From: Bacteroidales bacterium
GTDB taxonomy: Bacteria; Bacteroidota; Bacteroidia; Bacteroidales; P3
DNA length: 64,000 nucleotides
Direction: 5' to 3'
NCBI GenBank assembly: GCA_017934545.1
Contig: JAGBJI010000009.1
Location: 221,581 to 285,580 of the forward strand
Part shown: piece by piece, positions 63,972 to 64,000 of the stretch
Numbering within the stretch: the stretch's first letter is position 1
Layout: every line of letters begins with the position of its first letter
Position numbers and translations under genes: made by a program
Notes under the pieces: model-generated
What the model saw: the letters and a program-made list of their open reading frames with translations, nothing else
Told to the model about the DNA's origin: nothing
The model's database searches: none

Positions 63972-64000
63972 TTATTTTCTTGCTAAAAAATCTTCTATGA
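63972..64000 (-). CDS. 3' end of a minus-strand gene
   Basis: Nine codons ending ...IEDFLARK and a TAA are visible before a palindromic terminator. Too short to name. Confidence 0.4.

Overview
The window looks like the chromosome of an AT-rich Bacteroidales bacterium. The evidence is promoters of the Bacteroidota type (-7 box TAnnTTTG, usually TATCTTTG or TAACTTTG) in front of most transcription units, the gliding/type IX secretion (T9SS) lipoprotein GldH, four secreted proteins ending in T9SS-type sorting domains, a fused DAHP synthase/chorismate mutase, and LPS genes (kdsD, waaA). I cannot name the genus.

Layout. 1-9.5 kb: recQ (cut by the window edge), kdsD with a YfcC-type carrier and a secreted protein, a small lipoprotein, purD, and nadB with a cytoplasmic leucine-rich-repeat protein. 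9.7-17.3 kb: baiN-era-tRNA-His, der, a C69 peptidase, an exosortase-like protease, and pyrH with a DUF4236 protein. 17.3-20.7 kb: a 0.97-kb non-coding mosaic of repeats with 21- and 42-bp periods, a G10 tract, then a TonB-receptor-like outer membrane protein. 20.8-33.9 kb: housekeeping and oxidative-stress genes (rubrerythrin, radical SAM protein, ferritin, enolase, purC-gldH-uvrC, a flippase, tRNA-Arg, purE, and a kinase-dCMP deaminase fusion). 34-45.2 kb: an envelope operon (M14 peptidase, outer membrane protein, and a waaA gene fused in frame to a TamA/BamA-like barrel), an ABC exporter, a lipoprotein, DAHP synthase/chorismate mutase with a 59-residue leader gene, and an ECF sigma factor. 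45.7-52.4 kb: subtilase-manA-mutS, tRNA-Gly and tRNA-Leu. 52.8-64 kb: a more accessory stretch with two BspA-like T9SS surface proteins behind an unknown gene, a VapBC-type pair, a DUF4143 ATPase flanked on both sides by 32-bp repeat arrays, and a decayed IS256/IS1249-type element.

The most unusual signal is non-coding. Intergenic spaces carry families of elements built from units about 21-22 bp long, each an A-tract, a short core and a T-tract. Family A has seven copies, all exactly 105 bp, with 18-bp inverted termini and three modules whose 5-bp cores are swapped between copies. Family B has three copies of four CATATG modules spaced exactly 22 bp. The 17.3-18.0 kb mosaic holds further 21- and 42-bp phased arrays. 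Shared helical phasing suggests a common structural role such as curved DNA, nucleoid-protein binding or non-autonomous mobility, but that is inference. Other points worth checking are the waaA-tamL fusion, the homopolymer tracts that could drive phase variation, and the ATPase between repeat arrays.
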